DNA from: UBA8904 sp035448625
GTDB taxonomy: Bacteria > Desulfobacterota > Syntrophia > Syntrophales > Smithellaceae
Direction: 5' to 3'
DNA length: 64,000 nt
Assembly: GCA_035448625.1 (NCBI GenBank)
Contig: DAOTJI010000001.1
Coordinates: 21,044 to 85,043 of the forward strand
Of the stretch, positions 30,246 to 39,236 are shown in pieces. Under the pieces are notes generated by a model, which was given only the letters and a program-made list of their open reading frames with translations, was not told the DNA's origin and searched no databases. Made by a program: the position numbers and the translations under genes. Every line of letters starts with the position of its first letter. Within the stretch, counting starts at the first letter, position 1.

Positions 30246-31022
30246 ATGCTGCTGGTGATTGACGTCGGCAATACCAATACCGTGCTGGGGCTTTATGACC
30301 GGGATCAGCTGTTGCATGACTGGCGGATCCGGACGGAAATCGATCATACCATCGATGAATACGGTGTGCTGATTTACAATCTGTACCAGTCCATCCGCAT
30401 GAAGGCGAAAGAGATCAAATCCGTTCGGGCGATTATCATCTCCTGCGTCGTTCCGCCGATGCTCAATATCCTGGAGCCCCTGTGCGTCAAGTATTTCAAC
30501 ATCAAACCGATGATCGTCGGCCCCGGCATCAAAACGGGCATGCCGATTTTTTATGACAATCCCAAGGAAGTCGGCGCGGACCGCATCGTTAATGCCGTGG
30601 CGGCCTTCGAAAAGTACCGCCAGGAAACGATCATCGTCGATTTCGGGACGGCGACAACTTTTGACTATGTGTCGCCCCGCGGTGAATACATGGGGGGCTG
30701 CATCTCTCCGGGAATTGTGATTTCCAGCGAGGCGCTGTTTGAGAGGGCCTCCAAGCTGCCCCGTGTCGAATTCGGCAAGCCGAAGACCATCGTTACCAAG
30801 GACACCGTCAGCGCCATTCAGGCGGGCATCATGTTCGGCTACGCGGGACTGGTGGACGGCATCGTCAACCGGATGAAGGCGGAAGTCAAAAGCAATCCCC
30901 TGGTGATCGCCACCGGGGGCCTGGCGCGGGTGGTGGCGCAGGAAGCCAGGACGATCGACAAGATTGAGGAGATGCTGACGCTGGATGGTCTGCGGATCAT
31001 CTACGAACGCAACAAGAAGTAA
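30246..31022 (+). CDS. coaX: Type III pantothenate kinase
   Basis: Phosphorylates pantothenate, the first step of coenzyme A synthesis. It is an ASKHA-fold kinase of 258 residues: LVIDVGNTNTVLGLY (phosphate motif), GADRIVNAVAA and IIVDFGTATTFDYV. CoaX differs from CoaA-type kinases in fold. The gene sits between birA and coaE with gaps of a few bases, indicating one operon. Confidence 0.94.
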   Translation: MLLVIDVGNTNTVLGLYDRDQLLHDWRIRTEIDHTIDEYGVLIYNLYQSIRMKAKEIKSVRAIIISCVVPPMLNILEPLCVKYFNIKPMIVGPGIKTGMPIFYDNPKEVGADRIVNAVAAFEKYRQETIIVDFGTATTFDYVSPRGEYMGGCISPGIVISSEALFERASKLPRVEFGKPKTIVTKDTVSAIQAGIMFGYAGLVDGIVNRMKAEVKSNPLVIATGGLARVVAQEARTIDKIEEMLTLDGLRIIYERNKK

Positions 31023-31025
31023 ATC

Positions 31026-31640
31026 ATGCTGAATGTCGGATTAACGGGCGGGATTGCCTGCGGAAAATCGACCGTTGCGGAAATGTTTGTTCGTCTGGGC
31101 GGTCACCTGATTGATTTCGACAAGCTGGCCCACGAAGTGCAGGAGCCGGGAAAACCCGCCTGGCAGGATGTCGTCCAGTGTTTCGGGCCCGAAATCCTAT
31201 CGCCCGACCGGACCATCGACCGCGGCCGATTGGCCGCCATTGTTTTCCGCTCTCCGGAGAAACTCCGGCGGCTCAACGCCATCGTTCATCCCCGCGTGTT
31301 CGAGGAGTGGTGGTCCCGCCTCGAAGCCATCAAGGCCCAGAGCCCTCACGCCATTGTTTTTTCCGATGTACCGCTCCTGTTTGAAGGCGGAATGCAGCAT
31401 CTGTTTGAACTGACGATTCTGGTCATGATCGAGCCCGACCGGCAGATTGAACGTTTGATGGCGCGCAACTCCGTTTGCCGGGAAGACGCCGAACTGAGGC
31501 TGGCCAACCAGATGCCGATTCACGAAAAGATCCGGCTGGCGACGATCGTGATCGACAATCAATGCGACATAGGGGAGACGGAAAAGAAGGTGGCGGTCGT
31601 CTGGGAGGATTTGGTGGCCAGGGAAAGGGCCAAGCCCTGA
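31026..31640 (+). CDS. coaE: Dephospho-CoA kinase
   Basis: Catalyses the last step of coenzyme A synthesis, phosphorylating the 3'-hydroxyl of dephospho-CoA. The protein has 204 residues with a P-loop GLTGGIACGKSTVAEMF, the LIDFDKLAH segment, and LLFEGGM plus a lid region. It starts 3 nt after coaX, so the first and last CoA steps are co-expressed. Confidence 0.94.
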   Translation: MLNVGLTGGIACGKSTVAEMFVRLGGHLIDFDKLAHEVQEPGKPAWQDVVQCFGPEILSPDRTIDRGRLAAIVFRSPEKLRRLNAIVHPRVFEEWWSRLEAIKAQSPHAIVFSDVPLLFEGGMQHLFELTILVMIEPDRQIERLMARNSVCREDAELRLANQMPIHEKIRLATIVIDNQCDIGETEKKVAVVWEDLVARERAKP

Positions 31641-31722
31641 AGACGGAAGAGGAGCATCCTAACGAACAGCGGGTTTCCGGGAAAGCCCGCTCGAATACAT
31701 TACAGAGAAGCGGAGGAAAAAC

Positions 31723-32334
31723 ATGATCGAAAAAAACGTCAAAACGGATTTCAGCGCGACCGTGTCCGAGCCCGTGATCGGAGAGGGCACGTATGTTCAT
31801 CCCTTGGCGGCGGTCATCGGGAACGTGGAGCTGGGGAAAAATATCATGGTCTCGCCGATGGCGTCCGTGCGCGGCGACGAAGGCCAGCCGCTCCATGTGG
31901 GAGATGATTCCAATATTCAGGACGGCGTGATCATTCACGCGCTGGAAACGGAACTGGACGGCAAGCCTGTGGAAAAGAACCGAATGGAGGTGAACGGCAG
32001 GAAATACGCGGTCTATGTGGGAAACCGCGTGTCGCTGGCGCACCAGGTGCACATTCATGGCCCTGCCGTCGTACTGGACGATACATTTGTGGGGATGAGG
32101 GCGCTGGTCTTCAAATCATGGGTCGGGAAAAACTGCGTCCTCGAACCGGGTGCTACGGTCATCGGCGTCCGGGTGGCCGACGGACACTATGTGCCGGCGG
32201 GATCGATCGTCAAAACCCAGGCTGAGGCCGACGCATTGCCGGTGATCACCGCCGATTACCCCATGAAAGAAATGAACAAAGGCGTTCTGCACGTCAACAA
32301 AGCGCTGGCCAGGGGATACCTGGCGGCCAGGTGA
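31723..32334 (+). CDS. Gamma-class carbonic anhydrase family protein
   Basis: A left-handed beta-helix protein of 203 residues with hexapeptide repeats. The metal-binding histidines of the gamma class fit DGVIIHALE and RVSLAHQVHIHGPA, and the RGDEG segment replaces the usual RGD. It resembles Cam-like enzymes that hydrate CO2; acetyl-coenzyme or ferripyochelin-type homologues cannot be excluded. It has its own ribosome site (GCGGAGG) after an 82-bp gap from coaE. Confidence 0.8.
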   Translation: MIEKNVKTDFSATVSEPVIGEGTYVHPLAAVIGNVELGKNIMVSPMASVRGDEGQPLHVGDDSNIQDGVIIHALETELDGKPVEKNRMEVNGRKYAVYVGNRVSLAHQVHIHGPAVVLDDTFVGMRALVFKSWVGKNCVLEPGATVIGVRVADGHYVPAGSIVKTQAEADALPVITADYPMKEMNKGVLHVNKALARGYLAAR

Positions 32335-32395
32335 AACTTCGGAGGACGGACAAGGCCGGCGGTGTTCCGAACCGCCGGCTGATTCTCGGCACGGC

Positions 32396-33121
32396 ATGTT
32401 GATCAAGACCAAAATCTCTCCGCATCATCTCCCTCCCGGCGTTTGCCTTTCCTGCGGCGCAGGAAACATCGGGAAGCGCCGCTACTGCACCGTCCAATGC
32501 CGCCAGCAGCTCCGGCAGAGGCTCAACACGCGCAGCGGACTGCTGCAGGCCCTGAACACGCGCTACGCGACCTTCTATTTCACGGAAACGCTGATTATTC
32601 TGGATGTGGTTCCGCGCGGCATTCGCGAGGTATTCCGCTTCCAGGCTCGCCGCACGGCGGGGGCAAAGCCGGCCGAAGATTTCGGCAGGATGAGCAATTG
32701 GCTGGGGGATGCCTGGTGGGCTGAAGAAAGGAGAACCACCAGGAACTATCTGGCTTCCAGGCGCGTCCTGGAAATGGCCGAGCGACTGGTTATGGCGGAG
32801 GGACTGAGGCGCCCCAGATGGATGAGAGCTCCCTCCATTAAACCGGAAAGCATGACGCTGCTGGAGATTTCCAAAGCGGATCTCGCATCTCCCGGCCTGG
32901 GAAAAATCATCCGGAACGCCTACCGCCGTCAGGCCAAAATTCATCATCCCGATGCCGGAGGGACGGCGGCCGCCTTTCGCCGGCTTCACGCCGCCTATCA
33001 GGATTTGCTGCGCTGGGCCGATCATCCCACCTTCGTCCGCCGCCGCGGTTTCCCCGACAAATGGTACTACGACGGCGACAACAAGAAATGGGTACAGCCG
33101 GTGACGGCGAGAAAAGGATGA
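32396..33121 (+). CDS. J-domain protein with N-terminal zinc-ribbon
   Basis: A 241-residue protein. Four cysteines near the start (C17, C20, C31, C35) form a CxxC...CxxxC zinc-ribbon-like module. The C terminus carries a J domain: IIRNAYRRQAKIHHPDAGG holds the HPD tripeptide (about residue 183) that stimulates DnaK ATPase, followed by AFRRLHAAYQDLL. The middle is basic and unassigned. It probably recruits DnaK to a specific client, and it is not near dnaK or grpE. It is the last ordinary gene before the CRISPR island. Confidence 0.75.
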   Translation: MLIKTKISPHHLPPGVCLSCGAGNIGKRRYCTVQCRQQLRQRLNTRSGLLQALNTRYATFYFTETLIILDVVPRGIREVFRFQARRTAGAKPAEDFGRMSNWLGDAWWAEERRTTRNYLASRRVLEMAERLVMAEGLRRPRWMRAPSIKPESMTLLEISKADLASPGLGKIIRNAYRRQAKIHHPDAGGTAAAFRRLHAAYQDLLRWADHPTFVRRRGFPDKWYYDGDNKKWVQPVTARKG

Positions 33122-33191
33122 AGATCGCTTTTCCGGCTTTAGGGATGATGCGGGATTTCCGATGTGATATCGCCCCGTGGATTCGTTTGCC

Positions 33192-33220
33192 TTGACTATT
33201 TCTCCATATTGTTATTAGAT
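33192..33220 (+). promoter_or_regulatory. Candidate promoter for the cas6-csm operon
   Basis: TTGACT (33192-33197), a 17-bp spacer and a weak TTAGAT -10 (33215-33220), 42 bp upstream of cas6. It is the only clear -35-like box in the 140-bp gap at the left border of the CRISPR island. Confidence 0.3.
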
Positions 33221-33261
33221 CATACCGCTGCATTGAACTTTAAAAACACATTTTCATATGG

Positions 33262-34215
33262 TTGCCCGCTTTGAAATACGGAAGATATGTATTTACATGC
33301 ATATTTGAAGATGACGCGGCATTGCCATCTTATAAAGGGTCAACCCTGCGCGGGATTTTCGGCCATGCGCTGAAGAAGGTTGTCTGTGCCCTGAAAAAGC
33401 ACGATTGCGCCGACTGTCTGCTGTCTGATCGCTGTATTTATCCAACGGTTTTTGAAATACCCGCAACGACCGGTGAAGCAACAGGGCGCAAACGCATCGC
33501 ACAGCCGCCCCATCCTTATGTCATCGAACCGCCCGCCGATACCCAAACCCGCTATGCCCAAGGTGACACCCTGACATTTTCGCTTCTTTTGTTCGGGGCC
33601 GCCTGCGAAAATCTTCCCTATTTCATTTACGCGTTTGAACAGATCGGCTCAAGCGGAATCGGCAAACGTATCGATGGAAGACGCGGGACTTTTTCGCTTC
33701 AGCAGGTGCGTACGGAAAGCGGGCTTGTGTATGACAACGCTGACGGAAAAATCCGTAAGCCCGCCGAAAAGACGGAAATATACGACGAAACACTATTAAA
33801 CGAATCAGACCCCGGACTTTACGATGTCGAACTGCAGCTCGTCACGCCGCTTCGCCTGAAATATCAAAACGATTTTCAAGCAGATCTGCCGTTTGACGTG
33901 CTCACAAGGACCATGCTGCGGAGAATTTCCTCTCTTTTTCAGTACCACGGAGGCGGAGAGCCGAAACTGGATTACCGCGGTCTTGTCGCGCGCGCGAAAA
34001 ACGTCGCCGTTAAAGAATCTCACATCAGCTGGTACGACTGGCGGCGTTACTCCAACCGACAGGAACAGGCCATGATGATGGGGGGAATGGTGGGAAAAAT
34101 TCTCTATGAAAACGTCCCGGGTGAGTATTGGCCGCTTTTGAGATTCTGCGAGCTGGCTCATCTGGGGAAAGCGACGACATTCGGACTGGGGAAAATTAAA
34201 TCTGAACGGAAATAG
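33262..34215 (+). CDS. cas6: CRISPR pre-crRNA processing endoribonuclease Cas6
   Basis: A RAMP-fold nuclease of 317 residues that cuts the array transcript within each repeat, leaving an 8-nt 5' tag. Family marks are LRGIFGHALKKVV near the start, a cysteine set C49/C52/C58 in DCADCLLSDRC followed by YPTVFE, FSLLLFGAACENLPYFIYAFEQIG, and a C-terminal glycine-rich loop FGLGKI. The start is TTG at 33262, the only one keeping the first beta strand; an ATG at 33258 is out of frame. It is the first gene of the type III-A operon, 8 nt before the next gene. Confidence 0.88.
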   Translation: MPALKYGRYVFTCIFEDDAALPSYKGSTLRGIFGHALKKVVCALKKHDCADCLLSDRCIYPTVFEIPATTGEATGRKRIAQPPHPYVIEPPADTQTRYAQGDTLTFSLLLFGAACENLPYFIYAFEQIGSSGIGKRIDGRRGTFSLQQVRTESGLVYDNADGKIRKPAEKTEIYDETLLNESDPGLYDVELQLVTPLRLKYQNDFQADLPFDVLTRTMLRRISSLFQYHGGGEPKLDYRGLVARAKNVAVKESHISWYDWRRYSNRQEQAMMMGGMVGKILYENVPGEYWPLLRFCELAHLGKATTFGLGKIKSERK

Positions 34216-34223
34216 GGGATTCC

Positions 34224-35348
34224 ATGTCCAACATCCTTCTGGCCATTGCGGGGCTGAGCCCTCAGGTCATCACCGAGACCCTCTATGCCCTTCATCAAGA
34301 CGGAATCTGCATCGATGAAATCTCCGTCATCACCACCAGCACAGGGCGCGACCGAATCCTCTCCGGGCTCCTTGCGCCGCAAGACGGTTACTTTCGCCGG
34401 TATCTGAGAGAATACGGCATCGACCCCCGTACGATTTGCTTTGCTCCTGACTCGATTCACGTTCTGCGCGACAAATCCGGACGGCCCCTGGAGGACATCA
34501 CCGGCGCGTCAGACAACGAAATCCTTCTTTCCGCCTGCCTTTCGCTTGCGCATCGATTCACCCGGAAACCGGAAGACAACGTCTTTTTTTCCATTGCGGG
34601 CGGTCGCAAAACAATGAGCGCCTGCCTCATGACCGCCGCGGAGCTTTACGGCCGTGCGCAGGACCGTATCTACCATGTACTCGTCTCGCCGGAATTTGAA
34701 AATCACCCGGATTTTTACTACCCGCCCGCAAAGCCGTTTATGTTGGAGATGCACGGCGAAAAGGGCAGTAAAATACTGAGAGACACATCTTCCGCATCCA
34801 TCACCCTGGTTTCCATACCCTTCATATCGCTGCGAGGCGCCATCACCGATCCCGCCACCGGCCGTGTTCAGCCGCCCGCGCGGATTCTTCGCCACCTGAT
34901 TCGCGAACGGGAAGAGCCGCTGATTGTAGATCTGGTCAAGGGGAAAATTATCTACAAAAAGAAAGAACTGACGATGATGCCGTCGCGTTTGGCGCTCTAT
35001 GCTTTTTTTGCCGGTCGGAAACTAAAATGCCGTCTGGTGCGTGCAGGCTGCAGCGGCTGTGCGGAGTGCTACCTGGACTACGAACAAATCAGTGAGGCGC
35101 AGACAGACATTACGGACATTTACAAAAAGCTGGGCGGAATCACGGAAAACAAAGGCATCTGCGCGCTGGAAAAAGAGGAATTGCGCTCTTATGTCAGCAA
35201 AATCCGTCAGGACATCGTGCGTGTTTTTGGCGTTCAGGCCGCGTCGGAACTGACCGTTCACGCCGTCGGCAAAAAACCGGACACGCGCTACGGCATCGGT
35301 CTGGAGAGGGAAAAGATAAAATTGATTAATAAAAAGGACAATCAATAG
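34224..35348 (+). CDS. CARF-domain CRISPR protein, NE0113 family (Csm6/ring-nuclease type)
   Basis: A 374-residue protein. The N terminus (LLAIAGLSPQVITETLYAL) and the SIAGGRKTMSACLMTAAELY block (about 121-140) are the two ligand loops of a CARF domain that binds cyclic oligoadenylate made by Cas10. The C-terminal half looks like a winged helix followed by a helical segment. I see no R-x4-6-H HEPN motif, so RNase activity is uncertain. NE0113-family members are often labelled ring nuclease Csm6. It may degrade or sense cOA, balancing the CARF-HEPN effector at 44637. The start ATG follows AATAGGGG. Confidence 0.75.
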   Translation: MSNILLAIAGLSPQVITETLYALHQDGICIDEISVITTSTGRDRILSGLLAPQDGYFRRYLREYGIDPRTICFAPDSIHVLRDKSGRPLEDITGASDNEILLSACLSLAHRFTRKPEDNVFFSIAGGRKTMSACLMTAAELYGRAQDRIYHVLVSPEFENHPDFYYPPAKPFMLEMHGEKGSKILRDTSSASITLVSIPFISLRGAITDPATGRVQPPARILRHLIREREEPLIVDLVKGKIIYKKKELTMMPSRLALYAFFAGRKLKCRLVRAGCSGCAECYLDYEQISEAQTDITDIYKKLGGITENKGICALEKEELRSYVSKIRQDIVRVFGVQAASELTVHAVGKKPDTRYGIGLEREKIKLINKKDNQ

Positions 35349-35473
35349 TCTGCTTTGACGCCGACTATGTGACCGTGAATACCTTTAGCAATCACCGCGG
35401 CAACGTTGCCGGGATGGAGAAGCTCAATGATTTTCTGCTATCGACCAAAGCAAAGATGCGAAGGAGGGATTTT

Positions 35474-38074
35474 ATGGACGATACCGTTTTGAAAGTGGCT
35501 CTGGCCGGCCTGCTGCACGACATCGGAAAACTGGCGGAGGATGCCATGTATGTCACGCCGGAGTATCTCAATGCAAACGCAGGCCTATATCAACCATTTT
35601 ATAATGGCCACCATACACACAGACATGCTGTTTATACGGCTGCTTTTGTTGAGCAGATTGAAAAATTGTTGCCCCGACAGTTGAACAAAGCACAGTGGGG
35701 GCTGGATGACCCATTTATCAACGTCACAGCGGGGCATCACGTTCCCCAAACCCCCCTGCAATGGATTATTGCCATTGCCGACCGTCTCAGCAGCGGCTGG
35801 GACAGAAAATCATTTGATGAGTACAATCAGGCCATCGCTTTTCAGGATTACAAAAAAACGCGCTTGCTGCCGCTTTTTGAGGGTTTGCTCAGAAGTTCAT
35901 CGGATGATATCGGTAAACTTTCCTACAGGTATCCGCTGAAGGAAATATCGCCACTCAACATTTTCCCGGGATTAAAAACAGAAGTCATACCGGAAGATAA
36001 TGAAAAAGCGCTCGAAGAATACAAGGATCTTTTTGATGAATTTGTTGATGCGCTGGAGCGGATTCTCCACAAAGAAGAAAACCTGCCTCTCTGGTTTGAG
36101 CATTTAGACTCTCTGATGCTGATCTACACATCGGCCATCCCTGCGGCCAGAGCAGGAAAGGTCGTGCCGGATGTTTCTTTGTATGATCATTTAAGGAGTA
36201 CGGCCGCGATTGCCGCCTCCCTGTATCTTTACCATCGTGATACGGACAGCCTGTCGGTTGGGGCGATTCGCGAGCGGGAGCAGAATAAATTTCTTCTGAT
36301 TGGCGGTGATTTTTACGGCATTCAGGATTTTATCTTCAGTGACACGGGTACATCGGCGCGGCACCGTTCAAAAATTCTGCGGGGCCGATCGTTTGCCGTC
36401 TCGTTGATTTGCGAACTGGCAGCCGATATGATCTGCCGGGGTATTGGTCTGCCTTCGACATCGGTTCTGCTTAACGCCGCGGGAAAATTTACAATTCTCG
36501 CACCCAATACCGGAGAGGCGAAACAGGCCGTTTATCGCGCAAAAAGCGCCATCAATGAGTGGCTGATCGAGAAAACCATCGGCGAAAGCGCGTTTGGCGT
36601 TTCCATGATCGAAGCGAAACCAGCCGATTTTGAATCGGGGAATTTCCTGCAAACGTATGAGCGCCTTTCCGATGAGATGGCGCGCCAAAAATTTCGCAAG
36701 TTTGATCCGGCAACGGATGCGGGCGTTGTAGAAGGCTTTCTCGATTCATTTGACAATACACTGAATCCGCCCATTTGTCCTTACTGCGGCAAAAGGCCAT
36801 CCAGCCGGTTAGCCGAAGCGCAGAAGAAAGATGCAGATGATCAATCGCTGTGCGCTGTTTGCCGCGACCATATCTTTTTGGGCGAAAACATTGTCAGGAA
36901 GAACCGCATTGCCATAACCGTCAGGGATGCCGACATCAAAGGTGATAACACGAAACTGCTTGAGCCGATATTTGGCGAATATCAAGTCGCCTTTATTGAT
37001 GGCGGACTGACGCAAATGGCAAAAAATGGCCAGTTGCTCAAGTACTGGGATATTGCGATAAGCGTCGAAGGCCAGGTTGCCAAAGATGTCACGTCACGTT
37101 TTATCAACGGTTATGTTCCTGTCTATGATGAAGAGGACCATTACGATGACCGGATTCTCGAAGGCGTAAAAAGTGAAGAAAAGAAGCTCGAACTTGTTGA
37201 AGCGGTAAAGGAAAACCGGCCGAAAACCTTCGCGCACCTTGCCTGCAAGGCTATGAACCCGCTGGCGGATGAAAAGAAAAAATACGTCGGCATTCAGGCG
37301 CTGGGCATATTAAAAGCGGACGTCGATCATCTGGGCATACTCATATCCTGCGGAATTCCCAAGGAGCGCTTTTCAATGTCGCGTCTGGCCACCTTAAGCC
37401 GCCAGATGAATGCCTTTTTCTGTCTTTATTTGCCGTATGCTTTAAAAACAGAAGCGGCGTTTAAAGATATTTACACGGTTTTCGCAGGCGGTGACGACCT
37501 TTTCCTCATCGGGCCGTGGAACCGTATTCTCGATCTTGCCGGCTATCTGAAAGAACGGTTTGAAGCTTACGTGTGTAAAAATCCGGAAGTGCATTTTTCC
37601 GCCGGAATCAGTCTGCAAAAGGCAAATACGCCGGTTGCCAAAATGGCCGACGACGCGGAGTCCGCTCTGGATGCTTCCAAAAATTGCGGGAGAAACCGGA
37701 TCACCGTTTTTGGCGAAACGGTAAAATGGACTGAATTTGAAGACCTTCAGCGCATAGCAAAAACGATGGAAACCTGGCGCAGTGAAAATCTGGTCAATAA
37801 CGCCGAATTGTTCCGCCTCAACCGTTTCATTGCTATGGCCGGCCTGGAAAAGACGCTGATGGAAGAAAAGGAAATCCATCTGGACGATATGGAGGCGCTG
37901 AAGTGGCGGGCGCTTTTCCGCTACAGCGCGGAGCGCAACATAGGTAAAAATGTCAAGGATGCGGAAAAGAAAGAAGCGATCAGGCAAGATTTCAACCAGG
38001 TGGCGGCCTGGCTGGAAAACTACGGAGGCGCTCTCAGAATAGCGCTGTGGAATGTCATTTATAATAATCGGTAA
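35474..38074 (+). CDS. cas10: Type III-A CRISPR Cas10/Csm1
   Basis: The large subunit of the Csm complex, about 866 residues. The N-terminal HD nuclease motif is intact (GLLHDIGKLAED, about residue 15). A zinc ribbon CPYCG...CAVC lies near 434-459. The second palm domain holds VFAGGDDLFLIG (about 671), the GGDD active site that makes cyclic oligoadenylates from ATP when target RNA is bound. Both ssDNA cleavage and second-messenger synthesis should work. The start at 35474 follows AAGGAGGG; the frame stays open upstream to about 35333 with coding-like sequence, which may be a remnant. Confidence 0.93.
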   Translation: MDDTVLKVALAGLLHDIGKLAEDAMYVTPEYLNANAGLYQPFYNGHHTHRHAVYTAAFVEQIEKLLPRQLNKAQWGLDDPFINVTAGHHVPQTPLQWIIAIADRLSSGWDRKSFDEYNQAIAFQDYKKTRLLPLFEGLLRSSSDDIGKLSYRYPLKEISPLNIFPGLKTEVIPEDNEKALEEYKDLFDEFVDALERILHKEENLPLWFEHLDSLMLIYTSAIPAARAGKVVPDVSLYDHLRSTAAIAASLYLYHRDTDSLSVGAIREREQNKFLLIGGDFYGIQDFIFSDTGTSARHRSKILRGRSFAVSLICELAADMICRGIGLPSTSVLLNAAGKFTILAPNTGEAKQAVYRAKSAINEWLIEKTIGESAFGVSMIEAKPADFESGNFLQTYERLSDEMARQKFRKFDPATDAGVVEGFLDSFDNTLNPPICPYCGKRPSSRLAEAQKKDADDQSLCAVCRDHIFLGENIVRKNRIAITVRDADIKGDNTKLLEPIFGEYQVAFIDGGLTQMAKNGQLLKYWDIAISVEGQVAKDVTSRFINGYVPVYDEEDHYDDRILEGVKSEEKKLELVEAVKENRPKTFAHLACKAMNPLADEKKKYVGIQALGILKADVDHLGILISCGIPKERFSMSRLATLSRQMNAFFCLYLPYALKTEAAFKDIYTVFAGGDDLFLIGPWNRILDLAGYLKERFEAYVCKNPEVHFSAGISLQKANTPVAKMADDAESALDASKNCGRNRITVFGETVKWTEFEDLQRIAKTMETWRSENLVNNAELFRLNRFIAMAGLEKTLMEEKEIHLDDMEALKWRALFRYSAERNIGKNVKDAEKKEAIRQDFNQVAAWLENYGGALRIALWNVIYNNR

Positions 38075-38085
38075 GGAGGGATGTG

Positions 38086-38505
38086 ATGAGTAAGATTACT
38101 TTTTACAAGGACAAAGCAAAAGCAATTATCGATCCGAAGCTTTTTTCTGATGTTGCCGAACAAGCTGCAGATGAAATTGCCAGATCAGGTCAGACGCCAT
38201 CGCGGGACGGACGTCCTCCACGCCTAGATCACAACAAGCGCACTCAAATTCGCAAGTTTTATGATGAGGTTGTCCGTTTGAACGCTACGGCAAAGGCAAA
38301 TCCCGAAGATTGGAACACGATTTTACCGTTCATCAACATGCTGATCGCCAAGGCGGCATACGCCAACGGCAGAAACAAACTGGTGACGGATGAATTTGTC
38401 CATCTGCTCAAAGACTGCATCGCCCAAGTGCAGCAACCGGCGGATCTTGATGTTTTTGCTAACTTTTTTGAGGCCTTCATGGGCTTTTACCGGAAACATG
38501 AATAG
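38086..38505 (+). CDS. csm2: Type III-A CRISPR small subunit Csm2
   Basis: A helical protein of 139 residues that lines the target-RNA channel of the Csm complex. It matches the family by size, by position between csm1 and csm3, and by segments TQIRKFYDEVVRL and FINMLIAKAAYANGR. AAGGAGGG precedes two possible starts (GTG 38083, ATG 38086); the ATG is preferred. Confidence 0.88.
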   Translation: MSKITFYKDKAKAIIDPKLFSDVAEQAADEIARSGQTPSRDGRPPRLDHNKRTQIRKFYDEVVRLNATAKANPEDWNTILPFINMLIAKAAYANGRNKLVTDEFVHLLKDCIAQVQQPADLDVFANFFEAFMGFYRKHE

Positions 38506-38517
38506 GAGGAATAACTC

Positions 38518-39234
38518 ATGCAGCTTACAGATATTAAAGAAATCAAAGGTAGAATCATACTGAAAAGCGGTCTTCACATCGGCGCGGGCGACACGGAAAT
38601 GCACATCGGCGGAACGGACAATCCTGTCATCAAACACCCGCACACGCAGCAGCCTTACATTCCCGGTTCTTCTTTAAAAGGGAAAGTCCGGTCGTTGCTG
38701 GAAATGGAAAGCGGATTGATGGCTAAGACCAAAGGCGAGCCGGTAAAGGTGAAAACCTTAAAAGACTTAAGCGGCGAACAAGAAAGCAAGTGCAAGAAAA
38801 TCCTCAAGATTTTCGGTTCAAGCGGCGCGGATTCGGACGAAAACGCCTATGCGCTCGGGCCGACGCGTGTATCTTTTGCAGACTGTCCGCTCAACGCCCA
38901 ATGGTGCGAAAAAGCCAAGAAGAACCGATGGGACTATTTCGAAGTTAAATCAGAAAATTCCATTAACCGTATCGAAGGGACAGCGCGCAATCCCCGTTTT
39001 ACGGAACGTGTTGTCGAAGGCACGGAATTCGACTTTGCCGTGACGCTCAAACTGCTGGGTGAAAACGAGAACGAACTTTTCGAATACCTGCTCGACGGCT
39101 TGAAGCTTCTGGAACTCGATGCTTTGGGCGGAAGCGGCAGCCGGGGATATGGGAGGATACAATTCCAATTCGACGATGCGACCCTTCAGGAAAAATTTCA
39201 AAACAGAAAACCATTTGCCAGTGGAGGAAAATAA
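38518..39234 (+). CDS. csm3: Type III-A CRISPR backbone RNase Csm3
   Basis: A RAMP protein of 238 residues that forms the crRNA-binding filament and cuts bound target RNA every 6 nt. The catalytic aspartate is present: D34 in IGGTDNPVIKHP. The glycine-rich PYIPGSSLKGKVRSLLE and the C-terminal GGSGSRGYGRI loop are typical. It lies 12 nt after csm2 and ends 2 nt before csm4. Confidence 0.93.
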   Translation: MQLTDIKEIKGRIILKSGLHIGAGDTEMHIGGTDNPVIKHPHTQQPYIPGSSLKGKVRSLLEMESGLMAKTKGEPVKVKTLKDLSGEQESKCKKILKIFGSSGADSDENAYALGPTRVSFADCPLNAQWCEKAKKNRWDYFEVKSENSINRIEGTARNPRFTERVVEGTEFDFAVTLKLLGENENELFEYLLDGLKLLELDALGGSGSRGYGRIQFQFDDATLQEKFQNRKPFASGGK

Positions 39235-39236
39235 TC

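Noticed and set aside
33122..33261. Left border of the CRISPR island as the other half of the broken permease
   Set aside because: The 140 bp contain no sequence resembling the permease C terminus, so a simple insertion of the whole island into that gene is not supported.
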